Below are positions 5,087-11,975 of a stretch of 12,135 bases of DNA, one piece after another. Positions within the stretch are counted from its first letter, which is position 1. Each line of letters opens with the position of its first letter. The position numbers and the translations under genes were made by a program. The DNA comes from Rhizosphaericola sp047606825. GTDB lineage: Bacteria > Bacteroidota > Bacteroidia > Chitinophagales > Chitinophagaceae. The stretch covers positions 1 to 12,135 of the forward strand of contig JASGDY010000057.1 of the NCBI GenBank assembly GCA_047606825.1. Reading direction: 5' to 3'. Under the pieces are notes generated by a model, which did no database searches, was not told the DNA's origin, and saw only the letters and a list, made by a program, of their open reading frames with translations.

Positions 5087-7426
5087 TCAAAATTTAAAAT
5101 TATATGTCACCGATGGAACAAACCTAAAAAGTGCAAGACGCTCCACCACCGTCTTGCTTGCGTCGTCGGGGTCTCGTTTGAACGTCAGGCTATAAGCATT
5201 CTCACGTCCATAGGCGTTGAACAGGGAAAAAGTCCAGGAGCTTTCAAATTTCTTAGTCCTCTTACCCAACAAGGTCGCTCCCAGGTCCAGACGATGGTAT
5301 GCCGGCATCCGGTAACCGTTGCGTTCCGCATAGTAATTGACCAAAATATCGTTGACCAAGTATTTACCGCTGGGAAAAGTAACTGCATTGCCTGTATAGT
5401 ACACCCAGGTTGCCGACAACGTCCATTTAGGGTTGAGCCGGTACATGCCGACGATGGAGACCTCGTGTGTCCTGTCCTGTTTAGCCGGGTACCAGTTGCC
5501 GTCGTTGATACCATCCAGTTGCCGTTCCGACCTGCTCAGGGTATAACTTATCCAGCCCGTCAGCCTTCCTTTTTTTTTCTTAAAATAGTTTTCCCATCCA
5601 TACGCCCTGCCCTTCCCGTAAAGCAACTGCGACTCGACATCTTTGTTGGCGATGATTTCTGCACCATTTTTGTAATCTATCTGGTTTTCCAGCCAACGGT
5701 AATAGATCTCGGAGGAATATTCAAAAACACCACTGCCCAGTTCCCCAAAATAGCCCAATGCCAACTGTTCGCCGATTTCCGGTTTGATATTGAGGCTGCT
5801 CGGCACCCATACGTCCGTTGGGTTTCCGGAAGTTGTGTTAGACAGCAGGTGGAGGTTTTGCGTGTTGCGCGAATAACTAAACCTTAGGAAATCGTTGTCA
5901 CTCCACTGGTAGCTCAACGCAACGCGCGGCTCTACGCTCCAATAGGTCCTAGCGACATCACCCCATTTGAATACACTCGAATCCACCTCGTCGCCATTGG
6001 CATCATAATCGTAAAAAGTACCCGGACCCAGTACGCTGAACGTACTCAGCCTGGCACCGTAAACCACCTGCCAATGTCTGGAAAACTGCCAATCATGCGA
6101 CATCCACAAAGCCGACTCCAGGCTTCTTCTCTTTTCCAGCAACTGTGTGTTGTAACTGGAATTGGCACTCGCCTCCACCTGCCCTGGCGCAATATCATGA
6201 TAGACAGAACTAAATCCCATATTGACTTTACTGTCATTGCTGATATGCCACTGCCATTCGTTGCGCAACATGAAATCCTGGATGGACGAATGTACATAGA
6301 CATCATTGCTGCCCGACCCGATATGTACCTTGTAGTCATAATAACTGTACATCAAACTCGTATTGGAAAAAAGTGAGCTATTGTACACATGGTTCCAGCG
6401 AAAACTCACAATCGAATTGCCCCAGTCCAACCCAAAATCGTTGCCCAGCCCTAGGTTGTCCCTGCCGCTATAGGCCGATAGGTAGAGTTTGTTTCTATCG
6501 CCTAGTTGATAACTGGCTTTGGCGTTCAGGTCGTAAAAGTTCAGTTTGTTGTCTTTGAAACTGCTGTCGTTGGACAATTTCAGAAGCAGGTCAGCATAGG
6601 TACGCCGTGCATGGATGGAAAACGAGCCCCTGTCTTTTACAATGGGGCCTTCCACATTGAGCCGGGAAGAAATAATGCCGATACCGCCGCTCACCTGTGT
6701 ACGCGTCGTACTACCGTCGTCCGTCCTGATGTCCAATACCGACGACAGCCGCCCACCATATTGCGCCGGCATATTTCCCTTGTAAATATTGACGTCCTTG
6801 ATGGCATCCGAATTGAATGTGGAGAAAAAACCCATCAAGTGCGTTGCATTGTATATGGGCACATCGTCGAGCAAAAGCAAATTCTGGTCGGTACCGCCTC
6901 CACGCACATAAAAACCGCTGTTGCCGTCGCCTGCCGATTTGATGCCAGGTAGCAACTGCAAGGTTTTGAGAATATCCTTCTCCCCAAAAATCACGGGGAC
7001 TGCGGAAACCTCGTCCGTCGACAGCTTGCTTGTTCCCCAGACATCTTTCTTTATATTGTTTTTTTGTGCTGTCACGACCACGTCATGCAGATTGGCAACA
7101 GAAGCCAGCAGACTGATGTTGTAGACCGTAGCAAGATTTTTGTTCAATATGATCGTGTCATTTTTAAAACCATCCTTGGCTATCAATAGATGCACACTGT
7201 CCTGCGGAACAGGTAAAGTCAACGAAAAAAAACCGTACGCGTTGGTCGTCGTTGTAGCTTGCGGCATCTCCAACAGAGATACCTGCGCACCAATCAGCAA
7301 CTCCCCTGACGCGACAGACTTGACCGTACCATTGATTGTTTTGCTCTGTGCCCAGACAACGGTAACCATGAGAATCCACGATCCCGCTAACAGGAATATT
7401 CTTTTTTCCACAAAAGTGTTCAACAT
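5087..7426 (-). CDS. TonB-dependent receptor with N-terminal carboxypeptidase-regulatory-like domain
   Basis: This 779-residue outer-membrane active transporter would import a ligand using TonB-ExbBD energy. A signal peptide covers about residues 1-26 (hydrophobic, ending VVWAQ). A carboxypeptidase D regulatory-like beta-sandwich follows (about 28-108; TTNAYGFFSL is its typical strand). DVVVTAQ at 115-121 is TonB-box-like. The plug domain spans about 140-236 (ILKTLQLLPG, GFYVRGGGTDQNLLLLDDVP, NMPAQYGGRLSSVLDIR). The remaining ~540 residues form the barrel with alternating aromatic strands and end in the outer-membrane signature VTYNFKF. The length is shorter than glycan SusC proteins (about 1000 residues) and no SusD neighbour is present, so polysaccharide uptake is less likely than a smaller ligand. 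It is followed by the DUF4249 lipoprotein. The 98-bp gap upstream separates it from the cysteine desulfurase gene and probably holds the operon promoter, although no clear -7 element is visible there. Confidence 0.92.
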   Translation of the reverse strand: MLNTFVEKRIFLLAGSWILMVTVVWAQSKTINGTVKSVASGELLIGAQVSLLEMPQATTTTNAYGFFSLTLPVPQDSVHLLIAKDGFKNDTIILNKNLATVYNISLLASVANLHDVVVTAQKNNIKKDVWGTSKLSTDEVSAVPVIFGEKDILKTLQLLPGIKSAGDGNSGFYVRGGGTDQNLLLLDDVPIYNATHLMGFFSTFNSDAIKDVNIYKGNMPAQYGGRLSSVLDIRTDDGSTTRTQVSGGIGIISSRLNVEGPIVKDRGSFSIHARRTYADLLLKLSNDSSFKDNKLNFYDLNAKASYQLGDRNKLYLSAYSGRDNLGLGNDFGLDWGNSIVSFRWNHVYNSSLFSNTSLMYSYYDYKVHIGSGSNDVYVHSSIQDFMLRNEWQWHISNDSKVNMGFSSVYHDIAPGQVEASANSSYNTQLLEKRRSLESALWMSHDWQFSRHWQVVYGARLSTFSVLGPGTFYDYDANGDEVDSSVFKWGDVARTYWSVEPRVALSYQWSDNDFLRFSYSRNTQNLHLLSNTTSGNPTDVWVPSSLNIKPEIGEQLALGYFGELGSGVFEYSSEIYYRWLENQIDYKNGAEIIANKDVESQLLYGKGRAYGWENYFKKKKGRLTGWISYTLSRSERQLDGINDGNWYPAKQDRTHEVSIVGMYRLNPKWTLSATWVYYTGNAVTFPSGKYLVNDILVNYYAERNGYRMPAYHRLDLGATLLGKRTKKFESSWTFSLFNAYGRENAYSLTFKRDPDDASKTVVERLALFRFVPSVTYNFKF

Positions 7427-7519
7427 TTTAAGTTGTCGGTTACCAACAGGAGCCCAACAATGGCTAAAAAATAAAATTAAGTGTTTAAATCGTGCGTGAT
7501 CAATTGCTTGAAGAAGAAT

Positions 7520-7533
7520 GGGGATTAATCCCC
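7520..7533 (-). terminator. Possible weak terminator at the end of the desulfurase gene
   Basis: The perfect 14-bp palindrome GGGGATTAATCCCC overlaps the stop codon at 7525-7527. On the minus strand it is followed by ATTCTTCTT, only a partial uridine tract. If it works poorly, the TonB receptor operon would be reached by read-through. Confidence 0.3.
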
Positions 7534-8685
7534 TATCCGAAGCTCCGCAATTATTTTGCCAACATGCTCAACAGCAAAATCAATTTCTTCCTCGCTCGTA
7601 TTTCTTCCTAAGCTAAACCGTATGGCAGACTTGGCACGCTGCTCGCCGAGTCCCATCGCCATCAGTACATAGCTGGGGTTGTTGCTGGCGGAAGTGCAGG
7701 CAGAGCCGGCAGACACTGCCAACGAGGAACGGAACGCGCCAAGAAGCTGGTTGCTGACAGGTGACATAAACGAGATATTGGAGATATGTGGCAAGCGATG
7801 CTCCGTATCACCGTTGACATAAATGTCGTCGATGTGGGCAAGCAATGCATTTTCGAGTTTATCGCGCAGCACCGCGAGTTGCCGGGACTCTTCCCCCAGG
7901 TTCTGTAAGGCGAGATCGCAGGCCTTTCCCAGTCCGACGATGCCCGGCACGTTGAGCGTCCCGCTGCGCATGCCGCGCTCGTGGCCGCCGCCGTTTATCT
8001 GTTCCAGCAAGGCTACACGGGGATTTTTGCGGCGGACGTACAAGGCTCCAACGCCTTTGGGACCGTATATCTTGTGTGCGGAGAGTGAAAGCATATCGAT
8101 ATTGTCGCCCAGTACGTTCACGGCGATTTTACCAACAGCCTGCGTTGCGTCGCAGAAGAAAATGACTTTGTGTTTCCGCGCTATTGCACCTATCGCAGCG
8201 GTGTCGTGCAGCGTCCCGGTTTCATTGTTGGCATACATGGCAGCGAGCATGACCGTATCCGGTCGGATGGCGGCTTCCAACGCGTCCAGGTCAATGCGCC
8301 CTTTTTGATCTACGGGCAAGTACGTCACCTCGGCACCGTTCTTTTCCAAGTGGGCGCAGGTATCGAGGACGGCTTTATGTTCCGTCAGTACAGTGACCAA
8401 GTGTTTCCCTTTCCGATGGTAGGCTTCCATGCAACCTTTGATGGCCAGGTTGGCGCTTTCGGTCGCGCCGGACGTAAATATGATTTCCTGTGCTTCGGCG
8501 GCGATCAGGTGGGCGACCTGTTCTCTTGCGATGTCAACCGCTTCCGCTGCCTCCCAACCAAAAGCGTGTTGCAAACTAGCCGCATTTCCGTAATAGCTGG
8601 TCAGGTACGGAAGCATCGCCTCCACTACGCGCGGGTCGGGCTGTGTCGTAGCACTATTGTCCAGGTATATGGGAAAAGAAATCAT
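7525..8685 (-). CDS. Cysteine desulfurase, IscS/NifS type
   Basis: This 386-residue PLP enzyme takes sulfur from L-cysteine as an enzyme persulfide, for Fe-S clusters or thiolated tRNA. The sequence follows E. coli IscS closely: IYLDNSATTQPDPRV, FTSGATESANLAIKG, TEHKAVLDT (His103), ANNETG, and CDATQAVGK (Asp179). SAHKIYGPKG carries the PLP lysine, Lys205. GGGHERGMRSGT and SAGSACTSASNNPSYVL (catalytic Cys330) follow; that last loop is the group I (IscS/NifS) form, not SufS. It ends at ELRIGD. E. coli IscS continues for about 20 residues with the tail that contacts the scaffold IscU. That tail is missing and no iscU, iscA or suf gene is nearby, so the sulfur acceptor is unclear. The start at 8685 gives the family N-terminus. 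A -7 promoter motif lies only 5 bp upstream of the start codon, hinting at a leaderless message. Confidence 0.92.
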   Translation of the reverse strand: MISFPIYLDNSATTQPDPRVVEAMLPYLTSYYGNAASLQHAFGWEAAEAVDIAREQVAHLIAAEAQEIIFTSGATESANLAIKGCMEAYHRKGKHLVTVLTEHKAVLDTCAHLEKNGAEVTYLPVDQKGRIDLDALEAAIRPDTVMLAAMYANNETGTLHDTAAIGAIARKHKVIFFCDATQAVGKIAVNVLGDNIDMLSLSAHKIYGPKGVGALYVRRKNPRVALLEQINGGGHERGMRSGTLNVPGIVGLGKACDLALQNLGEESRQLAVLRDKLENALLAHIDDIYVNGDTEHRLPHISNISFMSPVSNQLLGAFRSSLAVSAGSACTSASNNPSYVLMAMGLGEQRAKSAIRFSLGRNTSEEEIDFAVEHVGKIIAELRIGD

Positions 8686-8690
8686 GCAAA

Positions 8691-8698
8691 CAAATGTA
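8691..8698 (-). promoter_or_regulatory. Possible cysteine desulfurase promoter, -7 element
   Basis: On the minus strand TACATTTG matches TAnnTTTG exactly but ends 5 bp before the ATG. Transcription would then begin at or almost at the start codon, giving a leaderless or near-leaderless mRNA. A chance match remains possible. Confidence 0.35.
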
Positions 8699-8850
8699 GA
8701 ACATAGAATTTAGAACGGAGATTTTTGATTTTAGACCGAAAGTCGGAAAGTCCGTAAGTGTGATTACTCCTTAGTTGTGGACAATGCTACCAGCGACCGT
8801 GCAAACATTAACAGGCGACCCAAAACCAACGACAATACCAAGAAAATTAG
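8699..8850. other. Divergent intergenic region, left edge of the AT-rich island
   Basis: No gene is supported here. It holds a small CCGA/TCGG hairpin near 8732-8742 and the change from GC-moderate DNA to visibly AT-rich DNA. A frame in phase with the methyltransferase opens at 8777, but its extra 33 residues (polar, not family-like) overlap the probable promoter, so it is treated as untranslated. Confidence 0.4.
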
Positions 8851-8858
8851 TAAATTTG
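8851..8858 (+). promoter_or_regulatory. Methyltransferase promoter, -7 element
   Basis: TAAATTTG is an exact match to TAnnTTTG, 17 nt upstream of the ATG at 8876. It lies inside the longer in-frame extension and so argues for the internal start. Confidence 0.45.
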
Positions 8859-8875
8859 GCCATTTAAAATGTATA

Positions 8876-9820
8876 ATGCAAAAATTCAAATCTTTAGAAA
8901 TATGTGCTGGTGCCGGTGGACAGGCTCTTGGGCTTGAAAAGGCAGGGTTTGAACATATTGCATTAGTTGAACTTGAACCTTTAGCTTGTGAAACTTTACG
9001 GACAAATCGTCCAAAATGGAACGTTGTTCAAGGCGACCTAAGAAAGTTTGATGCAACCGCCTACAATGGAGAGGCTGACCTTTTAGCCGGAGGCGTTCCT
9101 TGTCCCCCGTTTTCTATCGCAGGAAAACAACTTGGACAAATGGACGACCGGGATTTGTTTCCAGAAGCATTACGATTAGCTAAAGAGTGTAACCCTAAAG
9201 CTATTTTGCTTGAAAATGTTCGTGGACTTCTTGACCCAAAATTTGAGGACTACCGTAATCAGATAATCGGAGAACTTGAAAATTTGGGCTACAAAACAGA
9301 CTGGCAACTGTTGAACGCTTCCGAGTTTGGCGTTTCACAACTTAGACCGAGAGCCATTTTAGTAGCACTCAAAGAAGAATATTTCAGCCATTTTGAATGG
9401 CCTGAAAAGCACAAAAGGAAACCCAAACCAGTTGGGGATCTACTTTATGAAGCAATGGCGGAACTGGGTTGGGAAAGTGTTAATGAATGGAAAGAAAAAG
9501 CAAACAAAATTGCCCCTACATTAGTCGGTGGTTCTAAAAAACACGGAGGTGCAGATTTGGGACCAACACGAGCAAAAAAGGCTTGGGCGGAACTTGGCGT
9601 TGACGGAAAGGGTTTAGCAGACCAACCGCCAATAAATGGCTATGAAGGCAATCCCCGCTTGACACTTGAAATGACGGCATTAATTCAAGGTTTCCCGAAA
9701 GACTGGGAATTTGCAGGAAAGAAAACTCCTGCATACAGACAGGTCGGCAATGCTTTTCCGCCGCCAGTTGCACAAGCAGTTGGGAAATCAATAATAAGAG
9801 CATTAAATTATGGCAGATAA
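8876..9820 (+). CDS. DNA (cytosine-5-)-methyltransferase, type II restriction-modification
   Basis: This 314-residue enzyme transfers a methyl group from S-adenosylmethionine to C5 of a cytosine in a specific DNA site. The conserved blocks are in the standard order. Motif I is SLEICAGAGGQALGLEKAGF (residues 6-25, AdoMet binding) and motif IV is GGVPCPPFSIAGKQ with nucleophile Cys76. Motif VI is LLENVRG (Glu113) and motif VIII is QLRPRAILVAL (155-165). The target recognition region spans about 170-260, and motif X is RQVGNAFPPPVAQAVG. The length is normal for a compact m5C enzyme. The Met at 8876 is chosen because motif I then starts at the usual distance and a promoter motif precedes it; an upstream in-frame start at 8777 is less likely. 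Its 3' end overlaps the HNH endonuclease gene by 11 bp, a typical restriction-modification arrangement. The recognition site cannot be read from sequence. Codon use is AT-rich compared with both flanks, suggesting horizontal acquisition. Confidence 0.95.
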   Translation: MQKFKSLEICAGAGGQALGLEKAGFEHIALVELEPLACETLRTNRPKWNVVQGDLRKFDATAYNGEADLLAGGVPCPPFSIAGKQLGQMDDRDLFPEALRLAKECNPKAILLENVRGLLDPKFEDYRNQIIGELENLGYKTDWQLLNASEFGVSQLRPRAILVALKEEYFSHFEWPEKHKRKPKPVGDLLYEAMAELGWESVNEWKEKANKIAPTLVGGSKKHGGADLGPTRAKKAWAELGVDGKGLADQPPINGYEGNPRLTLEMTALIQGFPKDWEFAGKKTPAYRQVGNAFPPPVAQAVGKSIIRALNYGR

Positions 9821-10383
9821 ATTACCAAGACGCAAAGGTTCTCGAGCAAAACTTAGAGAATTTTTTATAGCAAACGTCGGGGAAATATTAGGTTCTGACG
9901 CATTAAGAGAAGTGGCAGGAACAAGTGAATGGGCAAGGCGGGTAAGAGAATTAAGAAACGAAGAAGGACTGAAGCGATTTAAAACCGGGACAATATTTAC
10001 TCATTAATTTAAAACCTTTACCTGCTTTTGAACGTGGTATTTCTAAAGAAACAAGAGCGTTTGTATTAGACAGAAACGGTTTTACCTGCCAAATGTGTGG
10101 AGCGGCAGCCGGAGAACCACACCCCTATGACAACGGTAGAAAAACGAGGTTGCATATTGGACACATCATTGACAAATCAATGGGCGGAACTGATGATGCA
10201 AGCAATTTGAGAACGATATGTTCTGTTTGCAATGAGGGTGCTTCAAACCTCACACTTAACAGACCCGACACAATCAAGCTAATCGCACAAGTAAGACGAG
10301 CACCTGCGAAAGACCAACTTGACGTATTGAAGTGGCTTATTCAGAAGTTCCCAAACCAAGCGAACGACCTGACGAAAGAATAA
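9810..10383 (+). pseudogene. HNH restriction endonuclease, frame-disrupted
   Basis: Two frames make one gene. The first (9810-10007) gives 65 residues with a winged-helix-like start (KLREFFIANVGEILGS, SEWARRVRELRNEEG), then runs out of family sequence and stops. The second frame, +1 relative to the first, begins to match at SDLKPGQYLL (from 9973). It continues LKPLPAFERGISKETRAFVL and CQMCGAAAGEPHPYD (C-x2-C), then HIGHIIDKSMGG, NLRTICSVCN (N plus second C-x2-C) and a helical tail ending at 10383. These are the ordered parts of a zinc-bound HNH nuclease with an N-terminal DNA-recognition helix domain, as found beside m5C methylases. Between NEEG and SDLKPGQY only 4 nt (CTGA) remain where relatives, as I recall them, have several residues. 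A deletion of 3n+2 bases explains both the missing residues and the frame change. The shorter 10093-start fragment would be the HNH core alone. Confidence 0.8.
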
Positions 10384-10458
10384 AAAACAAGGTATTGCCG
10401 CAATGGCGGCTGATGTGCTTCTGTGAAACTTTTGTGGGTAAACGAACGGCAGTACATC
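10384..10458. other. Intergenic DNA after the broken nuclease
   Basis: No gene is supported here. A short GCCGC/GCGGC hairpin (10397-10410) follows the stop codon by 13 bp but lacks a T-tract, so it is a poor terminator candidate. Confidence 0.4.
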
Positions 10459-10473
10459 TATTGCACATTAATA
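10459..10473. repeat. 15-bp direct repeat, copy A
   Basis: TATTGCACATTAATA occurs here and identically at 10707-10721. The two copies bracket the hairpin array. Confidence 0.8.
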
Positions 10474-10514
10474 CGATTTTAATTTATATTTTAGACCAAA
10501 CATCTATTTGCGCT

Positions 10515-10618
10515 GTTCGGGATTTGCAATCCCGAACGCTCATCCGTGCATTTGCAATGCACCGCAGTTTGCGGATTGCAAATCCGCCGATACAGCTTCA
10601 GGATTACAAATCCTGAAG
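10515..10618. repeat. Array of four evenly spaced perfect hairpins
   Basis: Four perfect inverted repeats, each with a 3-nt loop, are separated by exactly 8 nt each time. H1 is 10515-10537 (stem GTTCGGGATT), H2 is 10546-10562 (GTGCATT), H3 is 10571-10587 (GCGGATT) and H4 is 10596-10618 (CTTCAGGATT). Stem lengths are 10, 7, 7 and 10 bp, so the array is symmetric about 10566/10567. Every stem ends in ATT facing AAT. H1 and H4 differ by paired, compensating changes, as do H2 and H3. It resembles REP/BIME-type palindromic units dispersed in bacterial genomes and linked to REP-associated tyrosine transposases. No such transposase is present here, so that link is inference. Confidence 0.75.
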
Positions 10619-10706
10619 AGCGGAAAAATGAGATTTCTCCTAATACGCTTCCTGTTGATATCAAACAGCCTTTTATTCAAAAAACAACAGTCTAAACAAC
10701 TTCAAT
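10619..10706. other. AT-rich DNA between the hairpin array and repeat copy B
   Basis: No gene is supported here. A small GAGA/TCTC dyad (10629-10638) is the only structure seen. Reading frames crossing the array into this stretch have no family-like sequence and are considered chance. Confidence 0.4.
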
Positions 10707-10721
10707 TATTGCACATTAATA
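10707..10721. repeat. 15-bp direct repeat, copy B
   Basis: Identical to 10459-10473 (TATTGCACATTAATA), 248 bp further on in the same orientation and 52 bp before the chitinase start codon. Confidence 0.8.
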
Positions 10722-10772
10722 TCTCCGATAAAACATAAAAAAAATTACATTGCAGCCAATCTCCATTCTATT

Positions 10773-11861
10773 ATGAAATCAAGAAATCCCCTTTTATTGG
10801 CGCTCCTGTTGTTTGGATGTGGCAGCCAAGCACAGAAACTGCCGACCAGGCCACTAGTGATTGCCTACTACACAGGCGATTCAAAGCGTATCAACGAATA
10901 CAACGTCGCGCAACTCGACCAGATCATTTTCAGTTTTACCCATGTCAAAAACGATGCGCTGACCGTGGACAAAGCCGAGGACTCCGCCACTATCCGCTAT
11001 CTGGTCTCCTTCAAGAAAAAATACCCGAAACTCAAGATACTCCTGTCCATGGGCGGCTGGAGTGCTTGCGGACCTTGTTCGGAAACATTCTCCCGCGAAA
11101 ACGGTAGGAAAACATTTGCCCAGACAACTAAACAAACATTGGATTATTTCGGCGCGGACGGTCTGGACCTGGACTGGGAATACCCGACCATCGAAGGCTA
11201 TCCGGGACATCTGTACCAGCCTTCGGACAAAACGGATTTTACCAAACTCATACAGCAACTACGGAAAACATTGGGAAACAGATATGAACTGAGTTTTGCC
11301 GCGGGCGGCTTTCAGAAATATCTCGACTCCTCCGTCGAATGGCAAAAAATCATGCCGCTCGTCAACCGTGTCAACATCATGAGCTACGACCTGGTCAATG
11401 GCTATTCCAAAGTGACCGGACACCACACACCACTTTACAGTACCAAACCGGACGAGGAAAGCACGGACAGAGCTGTCCGCTACCTGCTAAACCTGGGAAT
11501 CCCGGCCAACAAACTCGTCATCGGCGGCGCATTTTACACGCGTGTATGGAAGCATGTCGCTCCGACCGACAACGGTCTCTACCAAGGTGGCAAACCGACC
11601 AACGGCGTTGACTTCAAACACTACGACAGCGTACTGACCTCAGCAAACGGCTGGCAATATTTCTGGGACGACAAGGCACACGCACCTTATTGGTACAATG
11701 CCAAGGACAGCAGCTTTGCAACCGGGGACGACCTGCATTCCATCAAGGACAAGACACAATACGCCATCGACAACAACCTAGGTGGTATCATGTTTTGGGA
11801 ACTGGTGTTGGACAAAACCAAAAATGGGATGGTAGAGGCGATAAGGGAAGTGGAGAAGTGA
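10773..11861 (+). CDS. Secreted glycoside hydrolase family 18 chitinase-like enzyme
   Basis: This 362-residue GH18 protein probably hydrolyses beta-1,4-linked N-acetylglucosamine polymers (chitin or related glycans) with retention via the substrate acetamido group. The N-terminus is an export signal. LLLFGC places Cys16 in a plausible lipobox (L-x-G-C), while SQAQ at 18-21 could instead be a signal peptidase I site. The TIM barrel starts at VIAYYTGDS. The SxGG motif is ILLSMGGWSAC (92-95). The catalytic signature DGLDLDWE has Asp132, Asp134 and the acid Glu136. MSYD (203-206) and the final-strand MFWELVLD (Trp342) complete the active site. No chitin-binding domain or sorting tail is present, so it is a single-domain enzyme. 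It stands alone on the plus strand after the repeat region, with no adjacent chitin-uptake genes. A TACATTGC motif near 10746 is only a partial -7 match. Confidence 0.92.
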   Translation: MKSRNPLLLALLLFGCGSQAQKLPTRPLVIAYYTGDSKRINEYNVAQLDQIIFSFTHVKNDALTVDKAEDSATIRYLVSFKKKYPKLKILLSMGGWSACGPCSETFSRENGRKTFAQTTKQTLDYFGADGLDLDWEYPTIEGYPGHLYQPSDKTDFTKLIQQLRKTLGNRYELSFAAGGFQKYLDSSVEWQKIMPLVNRVNIMSYDLVNGYSKVTGHHTPLYSTKPDEESTDRAVRYLLNLGIPANKLVIGGAFYTRVWKHVAPTDNGLYQGGKPTNGVDFKHYDSVLTSANGWQYFWDDKAHAPYWYNAKDSSFATGDDLHSIKDKTQYAIDNNLGGIMFWELVLDKTKNGMVEAIREVEK

Positions 11862-11935
11862 GCGTGGGAAAGGCGTGCCAAGCTTGGATTCACACAGGGC
11901 AAACGCATCTAAATTATCTCCTCCAATAATCTGTC

Positions 11936-11963
11936 CCACTTTTTTTCTTGACAAAAAAAGTGG
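11936..11963 (+). terminator. Hairpin after the chitinase gene, likely terminator
   Basis: CCACTTTTTTT (11936-11946) pairs perfectly with AAAAAAAGTGG (11953-11963) around a 6-nt loop, 75 bp after the chitinase stop codon. It has no classical downstream T-tract; the T-run is in the stem itself. The loop segment CTTGAC can instead pair with GTCAAG at 11971-11976, so two exclusive folds exist. Confidence 0.45.
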
Positions 11964-11975
11964 CAAAAAAGTCAA

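Noticed and set aside
5294..5887. 197-residue open frame opposite the TonB receptor gene
   Set aside because: It is antisense to a long, well-supported barrel-coding sequence and shows no recognisable motifs; long antisense frames are common here.
8170..8706. 178-residue open frame opposite the cysteine desulfurase
   Set aside because: Antisense shadow of a strongly conserved enzyme, with no promoter or motif of its own.
9968..9990. Programmed frameshift joining the two halves of the HNH nuclease
   Set aside because: The TTTAAAA run suggests a -1 slip, but the needed change is +1 (or -2). The residues missing at the junction also point to a deletion.
10515..10618. CRISPR array
   Set aside because: The evenly spaced units are palindromes of differing sequence with constant 8-nt gaps. 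There are no identical direct repeats with 30-40 nt spacers and no cas genes.
10508..10738. Open frame running through the hairpin array
   Set aside because: The frame is produced by the palindromic repeats; its sequence is low-complexity and resembles no protein family.
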